Positions 42,901 through 51,964 are shown, counted from the first letter of the stretch. The stretch is 64,000 nt of DNA from an uncultured Prevotellaceae bacterium (GCA_902789415.1 CADAOD010000005.1:1-64000), one strand, 5' to 3'. Notes: generated by a model not told the origin, from the sequence alone. A program made the numbers and translations.

Positions 42901-43124
42901 TGCTCGGATTCAAGGATGCATCGTTCATCAAGATCCGCAACCTCTCTCTGGGTTATAACTTCAATAAGAAGATGCTGAAGAGCATTGGTTTGAACGGCTT
43001 GAAGCTCTATGTTCAGGGCCGCAACCTTGGTATGCTTTACTCTTCAATCGACTTTATGGATCTCGATACCGGCAAAACCTACTTCAACCGTGGTGTAACT
43101 GCTGGTGTGCAGGTTGATTTCTAA
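39987..43124 (+). CDS. SusC/RagA TonB-dependent outer membrane transporter (RG-I unit, first pair)
   Basis: The 1045-residue protein has a signal peptide (about 1-35, ending GAFAQ), a carboxypeptidase-regulatory-like domain (MGEPIIGASVVVKG near 45), the TonB-box region EVVVVGYG near 117, a plug (ILKDASSTAIYGSRGANG near 213-230) and a barrel ending in AGVQVDF. It forms an import complex with the SusD encoded 25 bp downstream. The upstream operator copy places it under the HTCS, and the neighbouring enzymes point to rhamnogalacturonan I fragments as substrate. Confidence 0.95.
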   Translation: MKDIGQSSLNNSWSMLQRLMFTVLFAVFAIGAFAQNKVTGTVVDAMGEPIIGASVVVKGTSNGTVTDFDGKFTVANAPAKGNLVISYVGYRSQTISLAGKSDIKITLEEDKQLLDEVVVVGYGVQRKSDVTGALTRVGEKELNAKPVNNAFEALQGKAAGVDITTSERPGTVGSIAIRGQRSISAERGPLYVVDGVPLMSFSLDALNPRDIEAIDILKDASSTAIYGSRGANGVVLVTTKRGQEGKMQVSYNGSLTFEKIVDKSPAMSASDYITWRRWAYYNMSPDKYTPGDQPTMEQDKNFFGGDETALANVMKGWASGTWDASKVTDTDWTKFVTQTGLTQEHTISARGGSKNLTGFVSFGYLRNEGTQKGQTYERYNFSASADIKGNKWFKAGGSFNASYGVQQYGYSKAYGTSSGPTDLYGAAKAILRYTLPYDEDGNLITQPGGSTTNTYSIIDEWTKSTDERKNFRLLGSFYAQIDFGQIYEPLQGLMWKTQFGPEFRYYRNGNFLDANSISRAGGNNTVSRSDGQQLAWTLDNMLMYNRTFGEHNVGVTLLQSASKYTQESSSISEENVPIPSFLWNNMGAVDVTDTKYKVGIGSGYTGHQLVSYMARVNYSFMDRYLLTASARWDGASVLAEGKKWDFFPSMALGWRMEQEEFMKNVTWVDQLKVRFGVGVTGNAAVSPYGTLGIINSYWQPFSTGNSQILVTNEPYYSSSQVQMPNKNLGWEKTTQWNLGIDFSFLKGRIGGTIDLYTSRTNDLILDMSIPSLSGYPSMKTNVGKTKNKGIELTLNTIPVMTKDFTWNSNLNLAWQKDEIVELANGKEDDLSNAWFIGESINIYWGYAANGLWQESDAAEMAKFNENGEKFTAGSVRPVDQNGDYKINAEDRVILGNRNPRFTAGWSNSISWKGFELTLDLQGRFKYMVSTGGEGQLGMYQQREISYWTPNNTGAEWQKPVYSQAGGDPYSGLLGFKDASFIKIRNLSLGYNFNKKMLKSIGLNGLKLYVQGRNLGMLYSSIDFMDLDTGKTYFNRGVTAGVQVDF

Positions 43125-43149
43125 TCACTAACATTAAGACATTACAATT

Positions 43150-45288
43150 ATGAAATATATCAATAGCAAAATAGTTTGCGGTGCGCTGTCGATGCTTACC
43201 CTTCTGGGTACAACTTCATGTGGTGATAGCTTCCTGGATGAGGATGCTGGACACCTTTATTCGGATGCACTGCTGGAAGACGAGGCTGGTGCCTTGAAAA
43301 TGGCTGCTGGACTCTATTCAAATATCCGTTGGCACTTTGGTTACGAGTGGGCTTACGGTATCACCATTTATGGTTGCGACGAGTTTACCAATGGTGCTGA
43401 CCTTACTTCTGAGTGCTGGAACACTTATGATAACCGTTTGAATCCTCAGGACTGTACTACTGCTTTAGGTGCAGCTAATAAGAACTGTCCTGCTGTATCT
43501 GCTCTTTGGGATCAGATGTACTATGGTATCTCTACTGCCAACCTGATTATCAGCAAGGCCGATAACGTAACTAAGGAGGATTCGCGTAATAAGGCTCTTG
43601 GCGAGGCTCACTTCCTGCGTGGTTACAACTACTATCGTTTGTTCTGCCAGTATGGTGGCGTAGTTCTTGAGACCGAGCCTGCCAATGGTAATGTAAAGAA
43701 GCATTTTACACGTGCTACCGAGGAGGAAACTCTGAACCTGATTATTGAGGATTTCGAGAATGCTTATAAGATGCTGCCAAAGGATAAGTGGCGTGGTAAT
43801 GGTACTTGGACCAAGTACACAGCAGCCCACTTCCTGGCTAAGGCCCTGTTGTATCGTCAGAGTGAGCGTTGCGCTTCTTGGGCTTCAAAGTACGACAAGG
43901 CAGCCGATTTGAATCGTGCCATCTCTCTCTGCGACGAGGTGATTGCAGCATGTCCTCTGGCTCCCGACTACTGGGATCTGTATGCTAAGTGGACTGGTGT
44001 TGACTGTCCTAACGAGGGTCTGTCAGAAATCCTGATGGCTGCCGAGCACAATGAGGATAAGACTACTCAGGGACGTTTCGGTAACCGTACCTATAACTAC
44101 TTCGATCCTCAGTTCTCTAACTTCTCAGGTGGTTGGGTTCAGCGTGGTCAGTACATCGGTGGTATGGACTTCCAGCGTTGTCGTCCTACCGAGTATGCTT
44201 ACTCTGTTTACGACAATGTGAACGATGCCCGTATGTGGAAGACCTTTAAGACTGTTTATGGTTTGAACCATGCAGCTAAGAAGGACGCTGACGTGATTGC
44301 TACCAATGGTATCACAGCCGATCAGGTGCCCGATCTGGGCGATGAGGGTATCATCTTCATCCTGAACAAGAAGAGCGACACTCGTTTCGATGGTAATCCT
44401 TATGGAACATTCGGTCGTGGTGGCGATGTACACAACTTTGTTAATCCTCTTACTGGTAAGTGGGTACCCAATGCCTTCGTTACCTTCCAGGATGGTAAGT
44501 ACGTGCTCAATACCTATACTGGTAACCCCTCAGCCTCGAACGTATTCTGCGGTATCAACAAGACTGCCGATGGTAGCCGTACCGCTGAGAAGGGTGATGC
44601 TCACCGCGATGTAATCATGGCTCGTACAGGTGAAACCTATTTGGTAAAGGCCGAGTGCCAGGTACGTATGGGTAACTACCAGGATGCCATCAACACTGTA
44701 AACGTGCTCCGTGCCCGTGGTCAGTGGAAGAAGGGTGAGGATCGTAGCTACTATACCGATGGTTCGATGGCATTCCTGAAGAACGATGGTGGTATGACCG
44801 ATAACTCTACAGCTGCCAACATCACACCAAAGAAAAATAAGGATAAGAGTGGTAAGCAGATTACCTGTGCCGAGGCTTATGCTTTCTCAATGACTCACAC
44901 CAACACCTATTATCTCTCAACAGGTATTGCCAAGACTACCGATCCTTCTGATCTGCAGATTAAGAGCTACACTCAGCTGCCTGCCGAGGATGAGGCTATC
45001 CTGAAGGAGATTGGTGCAACAAGCGACTACGACCGTATGCTTAACTTTGTATTCAACGAGCGTACACGTGAGCTGTTAGGTGAGTGGAACCGTTGGGATG
45101 AGCTGGCTCGTACAGGATTGCTGGTTAAGCGTGCTAAGGCTTTCAACCCCGAGGCTGCTCCTAACGTAAAGGATTACCACATGTATCGTCCTATTCCTCA
45201 GAAGTTCATCGATACTCTGCAGAACGAGGATGGTAGCAACCTGAGCGATGCCGAAAAGAAGGCTTGGCAGAACGAGGGTTATAAATAA
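43150..45288 (+). CDS. SusD/RagB glycan-binding lipoprotein (RG-I unit, first pair)
   Basis: The 712-residue lipoprotein has lipobox GTTSC (cysteine near 24). SusD features are LGEAHFLRGYNYYRLFCQYGG near 152-172, NTYYLST near 588 and FNERTRELLGEWNRWDELAR near 637-656. It binds the glycan at the surface and gates the SusC barrel. It is the last gene before a strong terminator at 45355. Confidence 0.94.
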   Translation: MKYINSKIVCGALSMLTLLGTTSCGDSFLDEDAGHLYSDALLEDEAGALKMAAGLYSNIRWHFGYEWAYGITIYGCDEFTNGADLTSECWNTYDNRLNPQDCTTALGAANKNCPAVSALWDQMYYGISTANLIISKADNVTKEDSRNKALGEAHFLRGYNYYRLFCQYGGVVLETEPANGNVKKHFTRATEEETLNLIIEDFENAYKMLPKDKWRGNGTWTKYTAAHFLAKALLYRQSERCASWASKYDKAADLNRAISLCDEVIAACPLAPDYWDLYAKWTGVDCPNEGLSEILMAAEHNEDKTTQGRFGNRTYNYFDPQFSNFSGGWVQRGQYIGGMDFQRCRPTEYAYSVYDNVNDARMWKTFKTVYGLNHAAKKDADVIATNGITADQVPDLGDEGIIFILNKKSDTRFDGNPYGTFGRGGDVHNFVNPLTGKWVPNAFVTFQDGKYVLNTYTGNPSASNVFCGINKTADGSRTAEKGDAHRDVIMARTGETYLVKAECQVRMGNYQDAINTVNVLRARGQWKKGEDRSYYTDGSMAFLKNDGGMTDNSTAANITPKKNKDKSGKQITCAEAYAFSMTHTNTYYLSTGIAKTTDPSDLQIKSYTQLPAEDEAILKEIGATSDYDRMLNFVFNERTRELLGEWNRWDELARTGLLVKRAKAFNPEAAPNVKDYHMYRPIPQKFIDTLQNEDGSNLSDAEKKAWQNEGYK

Positions 45289-45354
45289 TATCGACTGCAT
45301 AATTTGATTCATACATATTAAATGTTAGCAGTTAAGGTTAGTTGTTTTATTTGA

Positions 45355-45393
45355 AAACCGCCCCGCGAGAAGCGACTCGTTGGGGCGGTTTCT
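45355..45393. terminator. Terminator after the second SusD
   Basis: AAACCGCCCC and GGGGCGGTTT form a 10-bp stem with an inner GCGAG/CTCGT pairing and a T-rich tail. Confidence 0.85.
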
Positions 45394-45405
45394 TATTTTA
45401 TTTGC

Positions 45406-45489
45406 AAAAAGTAGCTTTTTGATATGTGAATACTAACTGCTGTTTATTTGGAAAGAAGCTTTTTGGAAGGCGAAAAGTTACTTTTCGCC
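45406..45489. repeat. Distant copies of the AAAAGTAGCTTTT palindrome
   Basis: AAAAAGTAGCTTTTT lies at 45406-45420, and the palindrome GGCGAAAAG-TTA-CTTTTCGCC at 45469-45489 overlaps the 3' end of the HTCS gene. They belong to the same family as the cluster at 3406-3508 and may help end both convergent transcripts. Confidence 0.75.
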
Positions 45490-48400
45490 CTTACCGAATT
45501 TGCTGGGGGGTACGCCGTACTTTTCTTTGAAGCACTTGTAGAAGTAGGTGGGTGATTGGAAACCTACTTTGTAGCTCACTTCGGTTACGTTCAAATCGCC
45601 TTCGATAAGCAGTTCGGCGGCACGTTTCAGTCGCTCGTTCTGCAGATAGCTGTTGGGCGACATACCTGTAAACTCCTTCATCTTACCATAGAACTTGGTG
45701 CGTCCCATTTTTAAGAGTGAGGCGAGGGTATCCACATTAAAGTCGGCATCGCCTAAACGCTGGGCCACGATGGTTTCCATTTTTTCACGGAAACGCTGGT
45801 CGGCCTCGTCGGTGATGATGGGGACTTTGACATTGACCATTGACGATTGACCATTGACCATTGAGTTTTCATCTGTAGGCTGTATACGACTATACCACTT
45901 AATTAATTGGGTGATGCGCAGTACCAGCAATTCAAAGTTACAGGGCTTTACCATATAGTCGTCGGCACCAGCCTTGTAACCACGTAGCAGCTGGTCGTCG
46001 CCATCCAGGGCTGTAAGCATAATAATGGGGATGTTCTGGGTAGTTTCGGCAGCACGCAGTTGGCGCACAATCTCAAAGCCGTTTACGTCGGGCAGCATCA
46101 CATCGCACAGTATCAGACTTGGTTGCTGAGTGCCGATATCGCTCAGCGCCTTCTGTCCCTCGGTGTAGCTGATGGTACGGAAATAGCGGCCCACACTCTC
46201 ACGAATCTGGTCGAGCATATCGGGATCGTCCTCAATGATAGCCACGGTATAGTTCTCGTTAAAGGCCACGGGAGCTAACTCGCGGATATGGTCGGGCGTA
46301 GGTTCTGGCTCGTATTGGGTATTCACAGCGGTGGCGCCAGCATAGTCGTCGGCACTATACACATCGGCGGTGGCGGGGATGGTAACGATGAAACGCGAAC
46401 CTCCTTCGGCAGAGATACGTTCGTAGGCTAAACGACCTTTATGGAGCAAGGCCGACTGATAAGCGGTGTACAAGCCGATACCCATACCACCTTGCGATAC
46501 ATAGCCGTGCATAAAGGGCTGGTAGAGTTGTGGTATCTGCAAGTCGCTGATGCCAGGACCGCTATCCTCAACAATCAGCTGCAGTTGCTGCTGATCGTTG
46601 GTTAGTTTTGCCTTCAGACTGATGCTGCCACCCTGTGGGGTGTATTTGATAGCGTTGGAGAGCAGGTTGTACAGGATGGTCTCGATGAGATGCGGGTCGA
46701 AGGTCAGGCGATGCTGATGGGCGAATGGGGTAAACGTAAGCGACTGATCCTTGCGGGCTGCCACCTCGCGGAACTCGTCGCAGGTGGTGCGGGCCAGCTT
46801 GATGATGTCGTCCTCAACCACAGCCAAACGCTGATTACCCGTGTTGATACGGCGGAACTCCATCAGCTGGTTAACCAGTTTGGTAAGACGCAGCGTACCT
46901 CTACGCACCGTCTGCACGGCCGAGCGCGACACTTGCGGGTCGTTGCCCTTCTGGGTAAGCTTATCCGCTGCACCACTAATGATGGCCAATGGTGTGCGGA
47001 ACTCGTGGGCGATATGGGTGAAGAAGTTCAGGCGGAAGGTGGTGAGCTCCTTTTCCACGCGAATCTGCTGGTCGAGCTCGAAGTTGCGTCGCCATGAACG
47101 GTAGAAGTACCAGCACAGCACGCCGATGATGAACAGGTAGATGAGCCATGCCCACCAGGTGTTGTACCAAGGCTGGCGTATCACCACTGTGAACACATAC
47201 TCCTCGCTCCACTGGTTGTTCTTGTTCAGCGAGCTCAGGTGGAATTTATAGGTGCCTGGTGGTAACCCGTTGTAGCGGGCACTGTTGTCGCTGGTAAGCT
47301 GTCGCCAGTCGTTCTCAATGCCCTCCATGTAATAGCGGTACTGGGTAGAGGCGATGCCGGCATAGTCGAGGTTCGAGAATCCCAGTTCGATCGAGTTCTG
47401 GTCGTGAGCGAGAACCAGTCGTCGGTCGTTGGTGGTCAGATAGCGAGCCACGCCGTCGATGTTCACCATGGTAATGATGGGTCGTCCGGCTTTTTCGGGT
47501 GTGCTGGCATTCAGTCGCTCAGGTTCCAGAATCATCATGCCATAGGCGGTGCCAAACAGCAGTCGCCCGTCGGGCAGCATGGCTGTACTGTTTTCGCTGT
47601 ATATGTTGCTTTCGAGTGTATGTCCGAACTGATACGAGTTCACCTTCCCGTCCTTGCGGATGCAGGTGATACCATTGTCGGTACCAGCCCACACATTGCC
47701 TTGTCGGTCGGACGTGATGCTCAGGATATTGTTGGTAATCAGTCCGTCGTGTGTGGTGTAGCCCTGCTGGATGCTGAACTTGCCGTTCTGGTAGCGGCAT
47801 TTCTGCAGTCCGCCGCCGCGTCCGCCCACCCAGATGTTGCCTGCCGAGTCGGGCATCAGGCACGAAATCTCGTCGAAGGGGAAGTCGCCATGCTGGATGT
47901 TATGACAGATCAAGTCGTCGTCGGTGAGCGATTTCTTCATCATGTCGATATGATAAACGCCGTTGTTGGTGGCCAGCCAGTAGCGGTGATGGCTGTCGGC
48001 GCGGATGATACGAATCAGGCTCTCGTTGTACGAGCGCTTCATCAGGTGCGTGATGTTCAGCAGTCCGTCGGCCTCCAGTCGCACCACAAACAGTCCGTCG
48101 CCCCAGGTGGCAATCCACAGGCGCCCTAAGGGGTCTTCGGTGATGTCGTAGATCTGTGTGGATGGGAAGTCGATGGGTTTGCCATCGAAATACAGTCCAC
48201 CGCCGCGAGTGCCCATCCACTGGTGTCCGCGACTGTCCTTGAAATAGGCATAGACGGCAGCCGGCAGCGAGCTGACGGTGGTGGTTTGCCACGTGGTGGG
48301 GTTCACCTCGTAGAGCATGTTGTCGCGTGTACTCAGCAGCACGCGGCTGCCTCCCGTAAAGTTCACCATGCGCACAAAGTTGCTCCAGTCGCCTTTGCGG

Positions 48401-49695
48401 TTGGGCTGTGGGTAGATGTAGTCGGCATTGGTTTTGTCGGGTGGCAGGATGCAGGTGAGTCCTGTTGATTCCTCGCTCAGCCAGATGCAGCCGCTACGGT
48501 CGATAAGGATATTGTTCAGATAACTGTTGCCCACGATGGCCCATGGCGATGTGGCCGAGTAGTGCTGCAGGCGGTCGTGCTGGATGTCGTACACAAAGAG
48601 CCCGTTGCCGTAGCTGGCGATGTAGTAGAGTCCGTCGTTACCTTTCTTGATATTATATCGGCGAAAACGCTCCACGGTAGATTTCACGCCTTGCATCAGG
48701 TTCAGCACGCGCATGTCGCCCTGTGCCGGAAACACGTAGAGTATGCCGGTGCTGTTGCTCACAAAGTAGTTGTCGTCGTTGGTCAGTCCTTCCATCAGTG
48801 CCCCTCCGCGCACGTGATACTTCTCGGTGGCAGCCGCCGTGCCCAGCTTGGGGTTCACCATAATCGTCTGGTTGTTGGTCATAATCATCCAGCAGCCGTG
48901 CCACTGGAAACTGGCCGAAACCATATTGATATTGTTCACGTCGGCAGCGATGGGTATGCGTCGCAATTCGCGACCCTGCCCATCGAAGGTATAAACCAGT
49001 CCGGTGTTGGTCAGTGCCAGCATCTGTCGGCCAATCTGTATGCCGCGACGGAAGAAGATGCCCTTGCCGATGGTGCGCGCCTTGCCTTTGGCATCGATGA
49101 TGGTGATGCCCGATGAGGTCATGGCCCAGAGCCGTGCCTGCGAGTCTTCGAAGGCATCGTTCACGTGGTTGATGGGCAGTCCGCCGTTAGCCTTGGTATA
49201 GTCGGTGCAGCTCACGGTTCCGTCGGCGTTACCCTTTACACGGCGCACGCCGCTCTCGTCGTCGAACATCCACACCACGCCCTGCTTGCCGCGGATAAAT
49301 CGGCGATAGGTGCGTGCATGGTCGCCCTTGTTGGTAAAGTCGATAAAGCCTCCCGCCTGCAGGTCGTAACAGCAATACACATAGGTGCTGGTGCGCATCC
49401 ACAGGTGGCGCTTGTCGTCGTCGGGAAACACGTAGCCCACCACGCCGTGGATAGGGTCGGATTCGGGCCCTAAGTTGTAGATATTATAAAAGTGGTAGCC
49501 GTCGTATCGGCACAGGCCGTTGGCGGCAGCCATCCAGATGTAGCCGTCGGCATCCTGCGTCATGTCGAATATCTGATTGCTGGGCAATCCGTCGGCCGAA
49601 CTGATGTGGCGACTGTTGGTTAGAATCTTGTTTTGTGCCGATAGCATGCTGCTGATGCTGAGCAGGCACAGTATGAGGGTTTGTTTGAAGTTCAT
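45478..49695 (-). CDS. Hybrid two-component system regulator (HTCS)
   Basis: The 1405-residue inner-membrane regulator has a signal peptide (ending MLSAQ), a periplasmic two-bladed propeller sensor (about 25-760), a Y_Y_Y domain (770-835), a membrane segment near 845-865, HisKA with H-box FTHIAHEFRTPLA near 898, HATPase (about 1000-1120, DSGPGIS, GGMGIGLY), a receiver with phospho-aspartate in LILCDVMLPD near 1199, and an AraC-type DNA-binding domain (1312-1400). It senses a specific RG-I oligosaccharide and activates the cluster. A 7-bp repeat adds SMVNGQSSMVN between receiver and DNA-binding domain. It is divergent from PL11. Confidence 0.95.
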   Translation of the reverse strand: MNFKQTLILCLLSISSMLSAQNKILTNSRHISSADGLPSNQIFDMTQDADGYIWMAAANGLCRYDGYHFYNIYNLGPESDPIHGVVGYVFPDDDKRHLWMRTSTYVYCCYDLQAGGFIDFTNKGDHARTYRRFIRGKQGVVWMFDDESGVRRVKGNADGTVSCTDYTKANGGLPINHVNDAFEDSQARLWAMTSSGITIIDAKGKARTIGKGIFFRRGIQIGRQMLALTNTGLVYTFDGQGRELRRIPIAADVNNINMVSASFQWHGCWMIMTNNQTIMVNPKLGTAAATEKYHVRGGALMEGLTNDDNYFVSNSTGILYVFPAQGDMRVLNLMQGVKSTVERFRRYNIKKGNDGLYYIASYGNGLFVYDIQHDRLQHYSATSPWAIVGNSYLNNILIDRSGCIWLSEESTGLTCILPPDKTNADYIYPQPNRKGDWSNFVRMVNFTGGSRVLLSTRDNMLYEVNPTTWQTTTVSSLPAAVYAYFKDSRGHQWMGTRGGGLYFDGKPIDFPSTQIYDITEDPLGRLWIATWGDGLFVVRLEADGLLNITHLMKRSYNESLIRIIRADSHHRYWLATNNGVYHIDMMKKSLTDDDLICHNIQHGDFPFDEISCLMPDSAGNIWVGGRGGGLQKCRYQNGKFSIQQGYTTHDGLITNNILSITSDRQGNVWAGTDNGITCIRKDGKVNSYQFGHTLESNIYSENSTAMLPDGRLLFGTAYGMMILEPERLNASTPEKAGRPIITMVNIDGVARYLTTNDRRLVLAHDQNSIELGFSNLDYAGIASTQYRYYMEGIENDWRQLTSDNSARYNGLPPGTYKFHLSSLNKNNQWSEEYVFTVVIRQPWYNTWWAWLIYLFIIGVLCWYFYRSWRRNFELDQQIRVEKELTTFRLNFFTHIAHEFRTPLAIISGAADKLTQKGNDPQVSRSAVQTVRRGTLRLTKLVNQLMEFRRINTGNQRLAVVEDDIIKLARTTCDEFREVAARKDQSLTFTPFAHQHRLTFDPHLIETILYNLLSNAIKYTPQGGSISLKAKLTNDQQQLQLIVEDSGPGISDLQIPQLYQPFMHGYVSQGGMGIGLYTAYQSALLHKGRLAYERISAEGGSRFIVTIPATADVYSADDYAGATAVNTQYEPEPTPDHIRELAPVAFNENYTVAIIEDDPDMLDQIRESVGRYFRTISYTEGQKALSDIGTQQPSLILCDVMLPDVNGFEIVRQLRAAETTQNIPIIMLTALDGDDQLLRGYKAGADDYMVKPCNFELLVLRITQLIKWYSRIQPTDENSMVNGQSSMVNVKVPIITDEADQRFREKMETIVAQRLGDADFNVDTLASLLKMGRTKFYGKMKEFTGMSPNSYLQNERLKRAAELLIEGDLNVTEVSYKVGFQSPTYFYKCFKEKYGVPPSKFGKGEK
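45829..45864. repeat. 7-bp tandem repeat TGACCAT inside the HTCS gene
   Basis: About four TGACCAT units plus a partial one (one has G for the second C), coding MVNGQSSMVN on the minus strand in the linker between receiver and AraC domains. It is the same repeat as in the MFS gene at 15241. Confidence 0.85.
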
Positions 49696-49717
49696 CGTTG
49701 TTAGTCGTTATTTGGCG

Positions 49718-49725
49718 CAAAATTA
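49718..49725 (-). promoter_or_regulatory. HTCS -7 promoter box
   Basis: Minus-strand TAATTTTG, 22 bp before the HTCS start codon. Confidence 0.6.
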
Positions 49726-49757
49726 ACGATTATTTCCGAGAAACGTGCATGTAAAAC

Positions 49758-49783
49758 GTACAAATCTATAGTTTTTCGGATAA
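49758..49783 (+). promoter_or_regulatory. Putative HTCS operator before PL11
   Basis: GTACAA, 2 nt, CTATAGT, then TTTTCGGATAA. It begins 55 nt before the -7 box at 49813. It is the most divergent of the four copies but has the same position. Confidence 0.6.
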
Positions 49784-49812
49784 AAAGTCGCGTGCACATT
49801 ATAAATGAGGTG

Positions 49813-49820
49813 TAAATTTG
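49813..49820 (+). promoter_or_regulatory. PL11 -7 promoter box
   Basis: TAAATTTG, 26 bp before the chosen ATG. Confidence 0.65.
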
Positions 49821-49846
49821 CAGCAAAAAAGATAATAAAACAAGAT

Positions 49847-51814
49847 ATGAATAGGAAAACTATTATCTCGATTCTGATGGCGTCACATTTCGTTACCCCA
49901 TCTTTTGTGCAGGCCCAGCCGCGTTACGACATGCAGCATATCAACCGCGAACAGTTGAACCGTGGCGTGGTGGCCATCCGCAGTGGCCGTCAGGTGGTGG
50001 TCAGCTGGCGCACACTCACCAGCGATGCCGTGGGCGAAGCCTTTGATGTGTATCGCAACGGCCGGAAACTCAATACCGAGCCCATGCGCCAGGGCGGCAC
50101 TTTTTTTGTGGATGAGGCGCCGCTGCCCGGTGGTGCCACCTACGAGGTGCGTGGTGGCGGCAAGAATGGCAGTTGCCAGTTGCCTGCCGATGCTCCCGAT
50201 GGCTATCTGCCCGTGAAGCTGCAGAAGCCTGCCGATGGCGTAACCCCCGATGGGCGCCCGTTTGGCTATACCGCCAACGATGCCAGTGTGGGTGATGTGG
50301 ATGGCGACGGCCAGTACGAGATACTGCTGAAGTGGGACCCCACCAATGCCCACGACAATGCGCACGACGGCTATACCGGACCGACGCTGCTGGACTGTTA
50401 CCGACTGGACGGCACGCTGCTGTGGCGTATCGACCTGGGTATCAATATCCGCAGTGGCGCCCACTACACACCTTTTATATTTTATGACTTGGATGGCGAC
50501 GGGCGCGCCGAGCTGATGGTGCGCACCAGCGATGGCACCCGCGATGGGGTGGGGCACGTGATAGGCGATGCCACGGCCGACTACCGCCACCATGCGCCTG
50601 CTGCTGCCGAACAGCCCCAGCCCGAACGCGAGTGGGGCAAGTATAACCGGCAGGGTCGCCCAATGACAGGCCGAATCCTGACGGGCAACGAATATATCAC
50701 CGTGTTTGACGGACTGACAGGAAAAGTCCTCGACAGCCAGCCTTACGTGCCAGCGCGTGGCAACCTGAGCGATTGGGGCGACAACTATGCCAACCGTTCC
50801 GACCGCATGCTGGCAGCTGTGGGCTATCTCGACGGCAAGCATGCCTCGGCCATCTTCTGTCGCGGCTATTACACCCGCACTGTGCTGGCAGCCTGGGATT
50901 GGGACGGCAAACGGCTCAAGCAGCACTGGGTGTTCGACACCAATAGCGAGGGCGTGGGCAAGGATGGCAAACCGCTGCACAGCTATGCCGGCCAGGGCAA
51001 CCACAATCTGCGTGTGGCCGATGTGGATGGCGACGGTTGCGACGAGATTACCTACGGTTCGATGGCCGTGGATCACGACGGACAAGGCCTGTATAGCACC
51101 GGCATGGGTCATGGCGATGCGCTGCATCTGATGTGTTTCGACCCTCAGTCGGCCGAGCTGCAGGTGTGGGACTGCCACGAGAACCGCCGCGATGGTAGCG
51201 ACCTGCGTCATGCCCGCACTGGCGAGGTGATTTTCCAGATACCATCGACCAACGACGTGGGCCGCTGCATGGCAGCAGATATCGACCCCACCAATCCTGG
51301 TTTGGAGATGTGGAGCACCGATAGTCATGGCATCCGCAATATCAAGGGCGAGGTGATTTTTACTGCCGACGACCCCGACGACCCGCAGCACAAGCAGCAT
51401 CTGAAACTGGGCGGCCGCCACTTGTCGGTGAACTTCGGCATCTGGTGGGATGGCGACCTGCTGCGCGAGCTGCTCGACCACGAAACCGTGAGCAAGTACG
51501 ACTGGCAGCACCATACCATCACGGATGTAACCAAGTTCGAGGGTGTGGTGTTCAACAACGGCACCAAGTCGAATCCATGCCTGGCAGCAGATATCTTAGG
51601 CGATTGGCGCGAGGAAGTGATGGCCCGCACCCCCGACAGCAGCGAACTGCGCATCTATGTATCACCCATCCCCACAGCCCATCGCATCAACTGCCTGATG
51701 GAGGATATCCCCTACCGCCTTTCGACCGCAGCCCAGAATGTGGGCTACAACCAGCCTTCGGAGCCCGGATTCTACCTCGGTCCCGATGAGACCGTCCAGC
51801 CATTTTTGAAATAG
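49847..51814 (+). CDS. PL11 rhamnogalacturonan lyase (YesW/YesX type)
   Basis: The 655-residue protein has a signal peptide (ending FVQAQ). It matches PL11: an N-terminal Ig-like part (YDMQHINREQLNRGVVAI near 24), then an eight-bladed propeller with calcium-binding DxDGDG loops (VGDVDGDGQYE near 148, YDLDGDGRAEL near 210, VADVDGDGCDE near 390). It cuts the Rha-GalA backbone by beta-elimination, making the unsaturated ends used by the GH105 enzyme. The in-frame ATG at 49805 would precede the -7 box, so 49847 is preferred. It is divergent from the HTCS. Confidence 0.93.
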   Translation: MNRKTIISILMASHFVTPSFVQAQPRYDMQHINREQLNRGVVAIRSGRQVVVSWRTLTSDAVGEAFDVYRNGRKLNTEPMRQGGTFFVDEAPLPGGATYEVRGGGKNGSCQLPADAPDGYLPVKLQKPADGVTPDGRPFGYTANDASVGDVDGDGQYEILLKWDPTNAHDNAHDGYTGPTLLDCYRLDGTLLWRIDLGINIRSGAHYTPFIFYDLDGDGRAELMVRTSDGTRDGVGHVIGDATADYRHHAPAAAEQPQPEREWGKYNRQGRPMTGRILTGNEYITVFDGLTGKVLDSQPYVPARGNLSDWGDNYANRSDRMLAAVGYLDGKHASAIFCRGYYTRTVLAAWDWDGKRLKQHWVFDTNSEGVGKDGKPLHSYAGQGNHNLRVADVDGDGCDEITYGSMAVDHDGQGLYSTGMGHGDALHLMCFDPQSAELQVWDCHENRRDGSDLRHARTGEVIFQIPSTNDVGRCMAADIDPTNPGLEMWSTDSHGIRNIKGEVIFTADDPDDPQHKQHLKLGGRHLSVNFGIWWDGDLLRELLDHETVSKYDWQHHTITDVTKFEGVVFNNGTKSNPCLAADILGDWREEVMARTPDSSELRIYVSPIPTAHRINCLMEDIPYRLSTAAQNVGYNQPSEPGFYLGPDETVQPFLK

Positions 51815-51840
51815 ACTTTTTTACATATTATAACAATTTG

Positions 51841-51893
51841 AGTAATTTTTCTGGTGTAATTTTGCATTATATCAGAAAAATTACTTAATTTTG
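51841..51893. promoter_or_regulatory. 13-bp inverted repeat around a promoter of the third SusC
   Basis: AGTAATTTTTCTG (51841-51853) and CAGAAAAATTACT (51873-51885) are perfect complements. The 19-nt space between them holds TAATTTTG (51857-51864), and a second TAATTTTG follows at 51886-51893. Either the arms are operator halves covering the first promoter, or they fold in RNA started further upstream. The start codon is 72 bp after the second box. Confidence 0.65.
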
Positions 51894-51964
51894 TGCCCGG
51901 AAAAATTTTGGAACAATTTGTTTTTACTAACAATAATAATTAACTAACTCATCAAAAAATTAAA

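Noticed and set aside
47404..48129. 241-codon plus-strand frame inside the HTCS region
   Set aside because: Antisense shadow of the HTCS propeller domain, with no promoter or family match.
49883..51514. 543-codon minus-strand frame
   Set aside because: It is the antisense shadow of PL11 in a GC-rich stretch, low-complexity and unlike known proteins.
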